Source of the DNA: JAXGXJ01 sp050943595
Lineage (GTDB): Bacteria > Actinomycetota > Thermoleophilia > RBG-16-64-13
Assembly: GCA_050943595.1 (NCBI GenBank)
Contig: JBMNPM010000005.1
Span: 62,001-126,000, forward strand
Reading direction: 5' to 3'
DNA length: 64,000 bases
Shown here: positions 32,020 through 41,004 of the stretch, piece after piece
How the letters are laid out: the number at the start of each line of letters is the position of its first letter
Numbering within the stretch: position 1 is the stretch's first letter
Made by a program: the position numbers and the translations under genes
The notes under the pieces: model-generated
The model's database searches: none
What the model was told of the DNA's origin: nothing
The model's input: only the letters and a program-made list of their open reading frames with translations

Positions 32020-33677
32020 TTATGAAGGCTCCCCCTTTTCTTCCCGACGGCAGCCCCTTTCGGTTGTCGGCGGTGCTCTTCGATTTCGACGGCACACTCA
32101 CACAGCCGGGTGACCTCGATTTTGAGGCCATCCGTGTGGCTGTGGGCGGCCCTTTGGGGGTTGGGCTGCTCGAGTATCTGGACGGGATCAGTGATCCGAA
32201 GGAGAAGCGGCGCAAGGAAGCCGTCTTGGAGGAGGCCGAGGAGGAGGCCGCCGGGAAGAGCCGGCCCAATGAAGGCGCGGCCGAGTTGGTGGCCCTGCTG
32301 CGGGCACATCACATCCCCATGGCTGTCATCACCAGAAACGGACTGGTGCCCGTCGAGCGATCCCTGTCTGCGCTGCCCGGTATAAACCGCGATGATTTTG
32401 TCTGCATCGTGACGCGTGATCTGGCCTTGAGCCCCAAGCCACTACCGGATGGGGTCCTTCACATCATTGATCAGTTGGGTGTCGACCCGCGCGAGGTGCT
32501 GCTCATTGGCGATCATGCTTTCGATATCGAAGCAGGTCGGAGGGCCGGGACTTTGACCATGTTCCTGCAGAACGACCCGGCGGAGCGGATCTCGGCGATG
32601 GCGGCAGATCACATCGTCCCCGATTTTATCGTCCCCGATCTGTGGGAGGCAGCTCGTATTATCCGTTACGGATTACCTCTTCCTGTCGGTAAGCTGCCCT
32701 CCAACTTCCTACAGGAGGCCATCGGGGCCATCGTTCTCGACGATCCGACCCTGCTGGTAGGGGCCCACCTGGGTGAAGACGCCGCCGTCGTTGATGCGGC
32801 CGATGTTGAAGCCTTGGTCTGGGCATCCGACCCTATCACGTTGGCCTCTGATGCCATGGCGCGCTACGTTGTTCTCGCCAACGCTAATGATGTGGCTGCA
32901 GCCGGTGCCGTGCCCCGCTGGCTTCTCACCACCCTCTTGTTCCCACTAGGCTCCACGCCGTCGGAAATTGCTGCGCTGATGCGCGATATCGAGACGGGTT
33001 GCCGTCTCCTGGGCATATCTCTGTGTGGCGGCCACACAGAGATCACTGATGCTGTGGTGCGCCCCGTGGTCGTCGGGACCATGGCGGGATCGGCAATCGC
33101 GGAGAGACTGCTCGACAAGCGGCGTATCAGAGAAGGCGACAGGATTCTGCTGACCAAAGGGGTGGCCGTCGAGGGCACGGGGTTGATTGCTCGGGAGTAC
33201 GCTCCGCGCCTCGCGGCCGCTGGGATGAGTGCGGCAGAGATTGCTGAATGCGCGGCGTTCTTGGACAACATGAGCATTCTGGAGGAGGCACGGGTCGCCT
33301 CTTCATTCACAGGTGTCACCGCAGTCCACGACGTGACCGAGGGGGGGTTGGCTACGGCTGTGCGTGAGCTGGGCGCAGCCGGCGCACACCGGCTGCGCAT
33401 CGACATGGACGCTATCCCCATCTACCCGCAGACACGGCGCATCTGCACCGTCATGGGTCTCGATCCGTTGGGTCTCATCGGTTCCGGCAGTGCCCTCATC
33501 ACGTGCAGCGACGATCAGACTGCAGCCTTCATGCAGGTTGTGGCAGTGGAGGGCATTGAGGTCACTGTGATCGGGGAGGTCCTGGGAGAGGGGCAGGGAG
33601 TCGAGGCCTGGAGGCACGGACAACGAGTGGATTGGCCCAGCTTCGAGCGGGATGAGGTGTCGCGCTTGGTCCGCTGA
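32016..33677 (+). CDS. HAD phosphatase fused to AIR-synthase-related (PurM/HypE-like) domain
   Basis: 553 aa. Residues about 10-225 are a HAD hydrolase: nucleophile block LFDFDGTLTQ, motif II ITRNG, the lysine in LSPKPLPDG and motif IV LLIGDHAFDIEAG. Residues about 230-550 are an AIRS/PurM fold: VGAHLGEDAAVVD for ATP/Mg, VVLANANDVAAAGAVPRWLL, CGGHTEITDAVVRP and AVHDVTEGGLATAVREL. The HypE C-terminal cysteine is absent, so cyanide-ligand synthesis is unlikely. The start is GTG 32016 or ATG 32022. The reaction is unknown; a phosphorylated small molecule made or cleaved in one protein is the natural guess. Confidence 0.88.
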   Translation: MIMKAPPFLPDGSPFRLSAVLFDFDGTLTQPGDLDFEAIRVAVGGPLGVGLLEYLDGISDPKEKRRKEAVLEEAEEEAAGKSRPNEGAAELVALLRAHHIPMAVITRNGLVPVERSLSALPGINRDDFVCIVTRDLALSPKPLPDGVLHIIDQLGVDPREVLLIGDHAFDIEAGRRAGTLTMFLQNDPAERISAMAADHIVPDFIVPDLWEAARIIRYGLPLPVGKLPSNFLQEAIGAIVLDDPTLLVGAHLGEDAAVVDAADVEALVWASDPITLASDAMARYVVLANANDVAAAGAVPRWLLTTLLFPLGSTPSEIAALMRDIETGCRLLGISLCGGHTEITDAVVRPVVVGTMAGSAIAERLLDKRRIREGDRILLTKGVAVEGTGLIAREYAPRLAAAGMSAAEIAECAAFLDNMSILEEARVASSFTGVTAVHDVTEGGLATAVRELGAAGAHRLRIDMDAIPIYPQTRRICTVMGLDPLGLIGSGSALITCSDDQTAAFMQVVAVEGIEVTVIGEVLGEGQGVEAWRHGQRVDWPSFERDEVSRLVR

Positions 33678-33703
33678 GCGTCGGCCTGCCGGATGGTTTG
33701 GTG

Positions 33704-33733
33704 TTGCCGAATAGTACGGTAATGCCGTATAAT
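33704..33733 (+). promoter_or_regulatory. marR promoter with operator between -35 and -10
   Basis: TTGCCG (33704-33709), an 18-bp spacer and TATAAT (33728-33733). The spacer holds the inverted repeat TACGG-TAATG-CCGTA (33715-33729), placed where a MarR dimer would block polymerase. The ATG of the regulator starts seven bases past the -10 box, at the expected transcription start, so the mRNA looks leaderless. Confidence 0.7.
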
Positions 33734-33739
33734 AGTGCC

Positions 33740-34201
33740 ATGAAGCTTGATGACTCGTCTATTCTTGATGCTTTCCGCTGCGCGTATTGGCAGGTCTTGC
33801 GTGACCTCGATTCGCTCCGGCTGCGCCAGTGGGAGCAGTCTCATATCACCATGCCCCAATTGCGTGTGCTCTTTCAATTACGATGTGTGCCGGGTATGAC
33901 CACAGGGCAACTGGCTCGGACTTTGGGGGTGACCGTCTCCACCACCAGCGGTCTGGTGGCCAAACTGGTTGAGCGGGGCCTGGTCGGCCGGGGTAGCAGT
34001 GAGGAAGACCGGCGGCAAATCCCTTTGACACTCACTGAAGCCGGTCAGGTGTTGGCCGGTGAACTGGCCGGACTTCCTCGGTCCTTTCTCGACGGAGTGG
34101 CCACCGAACTGGGGGACGGCCTCGAAGGGGTTGTCGCCGCCCTGCAGGCTTTGGCGGACGCTGCCGACCGCGTGCGGCAGAAGGAGTCGACGTCTCCTTG
34201 A
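33740..34201 (+). CDS. MarR-family transcriptional regulator
   Basis: 153 aa winged-helix repressor: MPQLRVLFQLRCVPGMTTGQLARTLGVTVSTTSGLVAKLVERGLV is the helix-turn-helix with recognition helix, and RGSSEEDRRQIPLTLTEAGQ is the wing. The terminal helices for dimerisation are present. The ATG at 33740 is chosen because it sits at the predicted transcription start; a longer in-frame GTG would lie upstream of the -10 box. Its stop overlaps the start of the MFS exporter gene, so it very likely represses itself and the exporter until a toxic ligand binds. Confidence 0.92.
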   Translation: MKLDDSSILDAFRCAYWQVLRDLDSLRLRQWEQSHITMPQLRVLFQLRCVPGMTTGQLARTLGVTVSTTSGLVAKLVERGLVGRGSSEEDRRQIPLTLTEAGQVLAGELAGLPRSFLDGVATELGDGLEGVVAALQALADAADRVRQKESTSP

Positions 34202-35532
34202 GGTCTATGCTGCCAGGAGCCCTCGGCCGCGCTTTTCGATCACTCGCTATCCGCAATTACCGCCTGTTCTGGTTCGGGCAGCTGGTGTCACTCGCTGGCA
34301 CTTGGATGCAGGATGTGGCTCTCAGTTGGTTGGTGCTCAGTCTTACGGACTCGCCGGTGGCCTTGGGACTGACCATGACCATCCGTTTCCTGCCCGCCCT
34401 GCTCCTGTCCGCCTACGGAGGTATCCTGGCCGACCGGCTGCCCAAGCGGGAGACGCTTATCGCTGCCCAGTGTTTGCAGATGTTGATTGCTCTGTCCATG
34501 GCCGTCCTCACTTCTACCGGGATCGTGACCGTGCTTCTCATCTACGTGCTGGCAGGCATCCGTGGCCTTGTCGATGCCGTAGAAGGTCCCACCAGACAGG
34601 CTTTCGTGCCCGAGATGGTGGGGACCGCCGACGTTCCCAACGCGGTTGCCCTCAACTCAACCCTCTTTAACGCCGCCCGGGTGGCCGGACCGGCGCTGGG
34701 TGCCATCGTCATAAGCAACCTGGGCATCGCAGCCTGTTTCTACATCAACGCCGTCAGCTTCCTGGCAGTTATCGGTGCCTTGGCGGCCATACGGCCGCAA
34801 GAGCTTCGTATGGTAGGGGGGGCACCCAAGGACGCTGTGGGGGCCGGTCTGCGCTCCGGTTTTCGCTACGCCCGCTCGACTCCGGAGATAATGATCATTT
34901 TTATCATCGTGGGAGCCATCGGCACCTTCGGTTACAATTTTCAGACCCTACTACCGTTGGTGGCCCGCTATCTGCTCCACTCGGGAGCTTCTACCCTGGC
35001 TGTTCTTATGACCGCCATGGGGTCTGGTTCTGTGCTGGCCGGTCTGATCGCCGCGTACCGTGGCAGGCCGGGGCGGCGCTTCCTCTTCGCAGCCAGTGCG
35101 TGTTTTGTAGTGCTTTTGTTCTCGATAGGGCTGTCGAGTTCGGTGGCCATGACGGGGGCACTGCTTTTCTTAGCCGGGGTGGCGGGTGTATTGTTCATGA
35201 CCGCCGCCAATACCCGTATCCAGCTCACGGTGCCCAACCATCTGCGGGGGAGGGTGATGGGGATCTACTACATGCTCTTCGTAGGCACCACACCTATCGG
35301 TAGTTACGTTACGGGAAACTTGGCCGAATACGGAGGCGTGCGGATGACGGTGTTTATACTCGCTCTGTTGTGCGCCGTGGGTGTGGTCGCCGCAGGTATC
35401 TATGCCATGCGTTCCCGTTCTCTCGGTCGGGGTACCGCCCGTCCCCTGTTTGTTCGGCCCGGTGATGGGAAGGGGCGATCCTCGGTTCCGCACTATGGGG
35501 ACCGGGTCGAGGACGGTGTGCAGCCCGAATAA
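34198..35532 (+). CDS. MFS exporter (DHA3 / EntS-like)
   Basis: 444 aa with twelve membrane segments and the MFS_3 look: FRSLAIRNYRLFWFGQLVSLAGTWMQDVALSWLVLSLT at the start, the loop 2-3 motif GGILADRLPKRETLI, and PNHLRGRVMGIYYMLFVGTTPIGSYVTG. Members export siderophores, macrolides or other small toxic molecules by proton exchange. The TTG at 34198 overlaps the marR stop and has AAGGAG 11 bases upstream; ATG 34207 is an alternative. The last 40 residues are polar. Confidence 0.9.
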   Translation: MRSMLPGALGRAFRSLAIRNYRLFWFGQLVSLAGTWMQDVALSWLVLSLTDSPVALGLTMTIRFLPALLLSAYGGILADRLPKRETLIAAQCLQMLIALSMAVLTSTGIVTVLLIYVLAGIRGLVDAVEGPTRQAFVPEMVGTADVPNAVALNSTLFNAARVAGPALGAIVISNLGIAACFYINAVSFLAVIGALAAIRPQELRMVGGAPKDAVGAGLRSGFRYARSTPEIMIIFIIVGAIGTFGYNFQTLLPLVARYLLHSGASTLAVLMTAMGSGSVLAGLIAAYRGRPGRRFLFAASACFVVLLFSIGLSSSVAMTGALLFLAGVAGVLFMTAANTRIQLTVPNHLRGRVMGIYYMLFVGTTPIGSYVTGNLAEYGGVRMTVFILALLCAVGVVAAGIYAMRSRSLGRGTARPLFVRPGDGKGRSSVPHYGDRVEDGVQPE

Positions 35533-35909
35533 GTTCGCCACACCGGAGGTCGCGCCCGGCCGGTCGCGCTACGGGCCTATCGTGTGGTCATCTGTGTGGT
35601 CATCTGTCTCGCGGCTACAGTGGCGGTCTGTGGCCTTCCGGTTTCACTATTACTTCGGCAACTTCGGCAACCACCGGATGCTCGCTCACCATGGGATCTT
35701 CCTTGCTTTCGTGGGCCAGGCACGTGTAGTGGCACGTATGCGGTTGCTATCTGGTTGCTATCAAAGCGATATCAGATTAATATGAAATAACCGATGACGT
35801 ACTATCGTGCTGCTCAGCGCGTTCTGGCATCCGGGGCTTCGTTTTTCGGCGGCCTCCTAGAACACGCGTGCGCCGCGACGGTACTGGAGCCGTATGGGAG
35901 GGAAGAGAT
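35533..35909. other. Intergenic region with tandem duplication and dispersed repeat
   Basis: About 375 bp without a credible gene. A 12-bp unit GTGTGGTCATCT is duplicated in tandem at about 35582-35605, and dispersed repeat copy C fills 35791-35862. A 68-codon open frame at 35584-35790 has no recognisable features. A GGGAGGG ribosome site for the SPFH gene is at 35895-35905. Confidence 0.55.
35791..35862 (-). repeat. Dispersed repeat, copy C (inverted)
   Basis: Reverse-complement orientation: read on the minus strand it is TAGGAGGCCGCCGAAAAACG, AAGCCCCGG, CAGAACGCGCTGAG and CAGCACGATAGTACGTCATC. It aligns with copies A, B and D over the full length. No gene end abuts it. Confidence 0.85.
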
Positions 35910-36935
35910 ATGGACGTACAGCTTGATTCGCATAGTCGCGAGCACGAGGTGAAGGCCATGAGCGGCTGGAGTATGCTGGCTGCGGTCATCGTCATACTGC
36001 TGGTTGGCATAGCGCTGGTGGTCGTCGCTGCCGTCCTAGGCGGCAGAGGGACAGTAGGCGGAGGGACCGTAGGGGCGCTTGTTGGGGTGGGCATCGTGCT
36101 CATCCTCGTAGGGATCACGCTGTCTCCGGGCTTCTTCACTCTGGAACCGAACGAGACGAGAGTCCTGGTGCTCTTCGGTGCGTACAAAGGGACAGTGCGG
36201 CAGGGAGGGTTTCGCTGGGCCAATCCGTTCCTATCGAATGGACCGGCGGCCAAGACCAATGGTGATCAGGGGGCATGGGAATCCGTTGCTACGGCGGCCG
36301 GTGCGAAAAAGGGGCAGGAGCCACAAACGATTAAGAAGTTTCCACGTTACAAGGTGTCGGTACGGGCTCGAACTCTCAACGGTCCCAGATTAAAAGTCAA
36401 TGATCGACGTGGCAATCCCGTGGAGATCGCCACGGTGGTGGTGTGGCGGGTAGGAGATACCGCTCAGGCCGTGTTCGACGTCGACGACGTGCAGGTGTAC
36501 GTTGAGACCCAGAGTGAGACCGCCCTCCGGCATCTGGCCAGCTCGTACGCCTATGATCACGGTGAGGAGAACGAGCCCACGCTACGGAGCAATGTGGACG
36601 AGGTCTCGAGGGCCCTCAAAGAAGAGCTGGATCAACGATTGGCCCGGGCCGGGGTGATCGTGGAAGAGGCTCGTCTGACCCATCTGGCCTACGCCCCGGA
36701 GATAGCCCAGGCCATGTTGCGTCGCCAGCAGGCTGAAGCGGTGATCGACGCCCGGCAAAAGATCGTCCATGGGGCGGTGAGTATGGTGGACATGGCTCTA
36801 CGAGAGCTGACCGAGAAGAGCGTGGTAGACCTCGATCCGGAGAGGAAGGCCGCCATGATCAGCAACCTGATGGTGGTGCTGTGTAGCGAATCGGAGGTAC
36901 ATCCGGTCGTCAACACGGGTACGCTGTACGGGTGA
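35910..36935 (+). CDS. SPFH/Band 7-domain membrane protein (slipin-like)
   Basis: 341 aa. Two N-terminal membrane segments (MLAAVIVILLVGIALVVVAAVLG and VGALVGVGIVLILVGITL) are followed by an SPFH domain (FFTLEPNETRVLVLFGAYKGT to about residue 300) with the helical stalk ELDQRLARAGVIVEEARLTHLAYAPEIAQAMLRRQQAEAV. SPFH proteins form rings that organise membrane microdomains and regulate proteases. The ATG at 35910 follows GGGAGGGAAGAG. Start of a plus-strand trio with a ribbon-helix-helix protein and an M29 peptidase. Confidence 0.9.
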   Translation: MDVQLDSHSREHEVKAMSGWSMLAAVIVILLVGIALVVVAAVLGGRGTVGGGTVGALVGVGIVLILVGITLSPGFFTLEPNETRVLVLFGAYKGTVRQGGFRWANPFLSNGPAAKTNGDQGAWESVATAAGAKKGQEPQTIKKFPRYKVSVRARTLNGPRLKVNDRRGNPVEIATVVVWRVGDTAQAVFDVDDVQVYVETQSETALRHLASSYAYDHGEENEPTLRSNVDEVSRALKEELDQRLARAGVIVEEARLTHLAYAPEIAQAMLRRQQAEAVIDARQKIVHGAVSMVDMALRELTEKSVVDLDPERKAAMISNLMVVLCSESEVHPVVNTGTLYG

Positions 36936-36943
36936 CGTAAACC

Positions 36944-37132
36944 TTGGCACGTAAGCAGTTCCTACTCCGTATCGATGCCGGCCTGTGGACCGACCTAGAA
37001 GCATGGGCGGCCGACGAGCTACGTAGCGTCAACGGGCAGATCGAATATCTGTTGCGGGAAGCCGTTCGGAAACGGAAGGGCGTGACGGCCGGGTCTCGTC
37101 GTGACGATCGTGAGGATGAGAAAGGACACTGA
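36944..37132 (+). CDS. Small Arc-like ribbon-helix-helix protein
   Basis: 62 aa. [38 protein letters not shown] fits the ribbon-helix-helix fold of Arc/MetJ-type DNA-binding proteins, followed by a basic, charged tail. TTG start with weak ribosome site, eight bases after the SPFH gene, and its TGA overlaps the ATG of the peptidase gene by one base. No toxin partner is present, so an antitoxin role is not supported; an operon regulator or an SPFH accessory is more likely. Confidence 0.8.
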   Translation: MARKQFLLRIDAGLWTDLEAWAADELRSVNGQIEYLLREAVRKRKGVTAGSRRDDREDEKGH

Positions 37133-38238
37133 TGAGAGATCCGAGACTTGAGACCCTGGCAGAGACACTGCTGGATTATTCGATCGCGTTGCAGCCCGGT
37201 GAGAAGGTGCTCATCGAGGGCGAAGAGGGTGCCGAGGACCTCATGATCGCGTTGGTGGAGCAGACCTACAGGCGGGGCGGCGTCCCCTTCACCCTCCTGA
37301 GCCACGCCCGGCTGCGCAGGGCGTGGCTCCTCGGCGCTCAGCGCAGCCAGATGGACCTTCTGGTCGGATGGCAGATGCAGCGCATGAGGGAAGTCGACGC
37401 GACCATATCCATCATGGCCGGCAGCAATGCCTCGGAGATGGCCGACATCCTGCCCGGCACTCTTGAAGCTTCGCGTCTGGCCTCTGAGCCCCTTCTAGAG
37501 CTTCTGCTCACCAAAAAATGGGTGCTGCTCCGTTTCCCGACTGCGGCGGCTGCGCAGGCTGCGGGCATGTCCACCCAGGCTTTCGAGGATTTTAGCTTAG
37601 CGGTTTCGACTCTGGATTATGCGCGGATGTCGCGGGCCATGGATCCCTTGGTGGAACTCATGGGCCGCACTCGGCACGTACGCGTGGTCGCCCCGGGGAC
37701 CGACCTCAGCTTCTCCATCGAGGGGATCCCGGTGGTGAAGGCCGCCGGTCGGCACAATATCCCCGATGGCGAGGTGTTTACCGCCCCCGTGCGTGACTCG
37801 ATGAACGGTGTTGTGCTCTTTAACACACCATCTCTCGAGGATGGGACGACCTACGAGCGGATCCGACTGGTCTTCAAAGACGGCCGGGTGGTTGAAGCCG
37901 ATGCCAACGAGACCGAGAAACTCAGTCGCATGTTGGACACCGATGAGGGATCCCGCTACGTGGGCGAGTTTGCTCTGGGGGTCAACCCCTGCATAGAGAA
38001 GCCTATGAAAGACACGCTCTACGACGAGAAGATCCAGGGCAGTCTACACCTGGCCCTCGGTCGAGCCTACGATGACGCTGATAACGGCAACCGTTCGAGT
38101 GTGCACTGGGACTTGGTGCTCATCCAGACACCGGCCTGGGGCGGCGGCGAGATATGGTTTGACGACGTGCTGGTGAGGAAGGACGGCCGCTTCGTGCTAC
38201 CGGCGCTCACCGGACTCAACCCGGAGAACCTGGTCTGA
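37132..38238 (+). CDS. M29-family metallo-aminopeptidase
   Basis: 368 aa, the length of thermophilic aminopeptidase II/T proteins. Family blocks: TLLDYSIALQPGEKVLIEGEEGAEDLM, ILPGTLEASRLASEPLLELLLTKKWVLLRFPT, VVAPGTDLSFSIEGIPVVKAAGRHNIPDGEVFTAPV with candidate metal ligands, EFALGVNPCIEKPMKDTLYDEKIQGSLHLALG and SVHWDLVLIQTP. It releases N-terminal residues using two metal ions. Cytosolic, no signal peptide. Coupled to the ribbon-helix-helix gene, and with it to the SPFH gene. Confidence 0.92.
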   Translation: MRDPRLETLAETLLDYSIALQPGEKVLIEGEEGAEDLMIALVEQTYRRGGVPFTLLSHARLRRAWLLGAQRSQMDLLVGWQMQRMREVDATISIMAGSNASEMADILPGTLEASRLASEPLLELLLTKKWVLLRFPTAAAAQAAGMSTQAFEDFSLAVSTLDYARMSRAMDPLVELMGRTRHVRVVAPGTDLSFSIEGIPVVKAAGRHNIPDGEVFTAPVRDSMNGVVLFNTPSLEDGTTYERIRLVFKDGRVVEADANETEKLSRMLDTDEGSRYVGEFALGVNPCIEKPMKDTLYDEKIQGSLHLALGRAYDDADNGNRSSVHWDLVLIQTPAWGGGEIWFDDVLVRKDGRFVLPALTGLNPENLV

Positions 38239-38317
38239 TCCAAAAACCGGTGACTCGGACGGTAGCACGAAGCGGCCGGCCGGCGTCTGCATGCCCCAGC
38301 AGCCTTCCAGCAGCCCT

Positions 38318-40738
38318 CTAGTCCTCGGTGGCCGTCTCGGCCTCCACCCGGGCGACGGCGTCGCGCCAGAAGGGCAGCCGGTCGCCGATGATGCGTCCCA
38401 GTCCCACCAAGAACCATGCGACTACGGAGAACGCGGCTGTGGCCGCGATGGCGGGCCAATCGGGTAGATCGAGGGCGAAGAATCCGCGCGTGTACGGTAT
38501 GGCGAATGCCAGGGCCAACAGGACCACCATCGCCAAGACCAGACCTAGACGCCAGCCGCGTAACGGTCGCTCGATGGCGGCGATCACGCGCAGTCCGATC
38601 ACAAAAAAGATGATCGTCTCCATGGTCTGTGCCTCCAGTACACCGGCCCCCAACTTCCTAATTACGAGATACGATGTGAACATAGTGAAGGCTGAGAGCA
38701 GCCCGGTAGGAATGACGAAGCGGGCTACTCTGTAGACGAAACCTGGTACGAATCGGCGCGGGTTCGGCGCCAGGGCCAGGAAGAAGCCGGGTATGCCAAT
38801 GACCAGCGCGTCGACGATCGTGAGGTGTCGGGGGAGGATCAGATAAGGAACGCCGACTATCGCTACTGCCAACGCCAGAGCGGCTGCCCACACGCTCTTA
38901 TTGGTGAACAGGTGGGCGACGCGTTCTATGTTGGCCGTCACCCGGCGGCCCTCAGCGACCACGCCGGGTAATGTAGAGAAGCTGGAATCGACCAGGACCA
39001 GTTGTGCGACGGCCTGGGCGGCGGCCGTACCGCTGCCCATGGCGATACCCATGTCGGCCTTCTTGAGGGCCAACACGTCGTTGACGCCGTCACCGGTCAT
39101 AGCCACCACGTGGCCCCGATTCTGCAGAGCTTCTACCATGGAACGCTTCTGATCGGGATCCACCCGGCCGAAGACGGTCGTGGTCTGCATCAGTTCCTCC
39201 AGCTCCTTGCCTTCAGGGAGGTTGCGGGCGTCCACGGCGCGTTCGGCACCCGGGACTCCTGCTTTAGCCGCCACAGTCGCCACGGTATTCGGGTTGTCCC
39301 CGGAGATGACCTTTATCTCCACTCCCTGTCGCCGGAAGTAATCCAGAGTCCGGGGGGCGTCCTCACGGATGCGTTCGGCCAGCAGGACCAGACCCATTGG
39401 CGCCATCCCGTCCGGCAAGGTCTCGTTGTGTAACGGTTCAGCCGTGTGGCATAGGAGCAACACACGCGTTCCCGTCGCGGCCAGTTCCGCCGCCCGTTGC
39501 CGGGCGGCGGCCAGGTGTTCGTGTGCGCCGGCGATGATCTCCGGAGCACCCAATACCCAAGAGTCGTGGCCACTAAAGCGCGCTGCACTCCATTTGCGGG
39601 CCGATGAGAAGGGGACGGAATCCTCCAGTTCCCAGCCGTCTGTGACCGGCAGGGCGGCCGCGATGGCGGCGATGGTGGAGTTCTTGGCCGAAGCAGTGGC
39701 CGCGATAGCGGCGAGGGCCTGTAGGGATTCGTCCCTGTTCGCACCAGCATCATCCGGTCTTGAGGAGTCCGGCGCGGCGAACGGTTCGAATTGTTGGAAG
39801 GCCGGATGGTGTTCGGTGATGGTGCCGGTCTTGTCGATGCAGAGCACATCCACCCGGGCCAGTCCTTCCACGGCGGGCAGTTCTCGTGTGAGGACCTTGC
39901 GCCGGGCCAGCGTGATGGCCGACACGGCGAAAGCGATGCTGGTGAGGAGCACCAGCCCCTGCGGGATCATGGCGACGAGTGCTGCCACAGTATTGGTTAC
40001 ACCGTGCTCCAACGTCACATCCATGCGGAACTGCGCGAAGATGAGTAGGGCCCCTATCGGTATGATGCCTAAACCTATGACCCGCAGGATGTCGTTGATC
40101 CCTGTCATCAGTTCTGAGCGGAGTCGCACATACCGCTTGCCTTCTCCCATGAGGCGCTGGGCGTACGCATCAGGTCCCACGGCCGTGGCACGGAACAAAC
40201 CGCTCCCGGCCACGACGAAGCTGCCCGAGAGCACCCGGTCACCCGTCGCTTTTATGATGGGCACGGATTCGCCGGTAAGCAGGGATTCATCTACCTCCAA
40301 GCCTTGGGAGTGCAGGGTCTCTCCGTCGGCTACGATCTGGTCGCCTGCCGAAATCTGCAGGATGTCATCGAGGACCACAGAAGCCACCGGGACCTCCTGA
40401 AGGGCGCCGTCTCGTATCACCTTGACGGCCGGGGTGGTCAGGATGGAGAGGCGGTCGAGGGCGATTTTCGCCCTCATCTCTTGGACGATCCCGATAACCG
40501 TGTTGGTTACCAAGATGCTGCCGAACAAGGCGTCCTTCCACGAGCCGAACGAGACCATGGCGATGAAGAGCACGCCTAGGATGAGGTTGAACCATGTGAA
40601 GACATTGCTGCGGACAATGTCCCAGGTGGTGCGGCCCCCGGAGCGAGGAGTCACGTTGACCCGGCCTGCCTCGACGCGGACCCTCACCTCCTCTGTGGTG
40701 AGACCGGTGGGCGTCGGGCTGTCCGGAGTGCTGTTCAC
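38318..40738 (-). CDS. P-type cation-transporting ATPase (CtpE-like)
   Basis: 806 aa. The order is A-domain (SLLTGESVPIIKATGDRV), membrane core, phosphorylation motif VLCIDKTGTITEHHPAF (about D300), nucleotide domain, hinge VVAMTGDGVNDVLALKKADMGIAMGSG and six C-terminal membrane segments. There is no heavy-metal-binding N-terminus and no CPx motif, so a copper or zinc pump is unlikely. Overall style resembles mycobacterial CtpE, a calcium-uptake ATPase, but the ion cannot be read with certainty. Convergent with the M29 peptidase. Confidence 0.92.
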   Translation of the reverse strand: MNSTPDSPTPTGLTTEEVRVRVEAGRVNVTPRSGGRTTWDIVRSNVFTWFNLILGVLFIAMVSFGSWKDALFGSILVTNTVIGIVQEMRAKIALDRLSILTTPAVKVIRDGALQEVPVASVVLDDILQISAGDQIVADGETLHSQGLEVDESLLTGESVPIIKATGDRVLSGSFVVAGSGLFRATAVGPDAYAQRLMGEGKRYVRLRSELMTGINDILRVIGLGIIPIGALLIFAQFRMDVTLEHGVTNTVAALVAMIPQGLVLLTSIAFAVSAITLARRKVLTRELPAVEGLARVDVLCIDKTGTITEHHPAFQQFEPFAAPDSSRPDDAGANRDESLQALAAIAATASAKNSTIAAIAAALPVTDGWELEDSVPFSSARKWSAARFSGHDSWVLGAPEIIAGAHEHLAAARQRAAELAATGTRVLLLCHTAEPLHNETLPDGMAPMGLVLLAERIREDAPRTLDYFRRQGVEIKVISGDNPNTVATVAAKAGVPGAERAVDARNLPEGKELEELMQTTTVFGRVDPDQKRSMVEALQNRGHVVAMTGDGVNDVLALKKADMGIAMGSGTAAAQAVAQLVLVDSSFSTLPGVVAEGRRVTANIERVAHLFTNKSVWAAALALAVAIVGVPYLILPRHLTIVDALVIGIPGFFLALAPNPRRFVPGFVYRVARFVIPTGLLSAFTMFTSYLVIRKLGAGVLEAQTMETIIFFVIGLRVIAAIERPLRGWRLGLVLAMVVLLALAFAIPYTRGFFALDLPDWPAIAATAAFSVVAWFLVGLGRIIGDRLPFWRDAVARVEAETATED

Positions 40739-41004
40739 GAAGCGTGGATCTCTCTCATGCTCAGCCCTCCGCCTTCCTCACTTCCTGCCTGTGCGCCCGA
40801 CGTCTCACAGTATAGACACTGGAGACGGCTGCGGCCCTCCAGATACGTTCTTGTCTTACGTATTCTCATTGCGCTTTCGCGGCGAAACGTCCCTCTTCAG
40901 CATACTGTTAGAATAGCTGCGCCCAATGAGGACCACCGTAATGTGTCATCGCCGGTGTTCTCGAAAGGAGTCGTCAGTCAAGAGGAGGGGGTGAGCAGTC
41001 ACTC

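Noticed and set aside
31545..32312. 255-codon minus-strand frame
   Set aside because: Antisense to the AEC transporter and HAD-AIRS gene; no recognisable domain.
35584..35790. Short hydrophobic open frame before repeat C
   Set aside because: No ribosome site, contains a tandem duplication, no family resemblance.
36944..37132. Antitoxin of a toxin-antitoxin pair
   Set aside because: Fold fits ribbon-helix-helix, but neighbours are an SPFH protein and a full-length aminopeptidase, not a toxin.
39369..40400. 343-codon open frame on the plus strand
   Set aside because: Antisense to the well-supported P-type ATPase; composition is serine/arginine-rich without any family motif, typical of shadow frames in GC-rich DNA.
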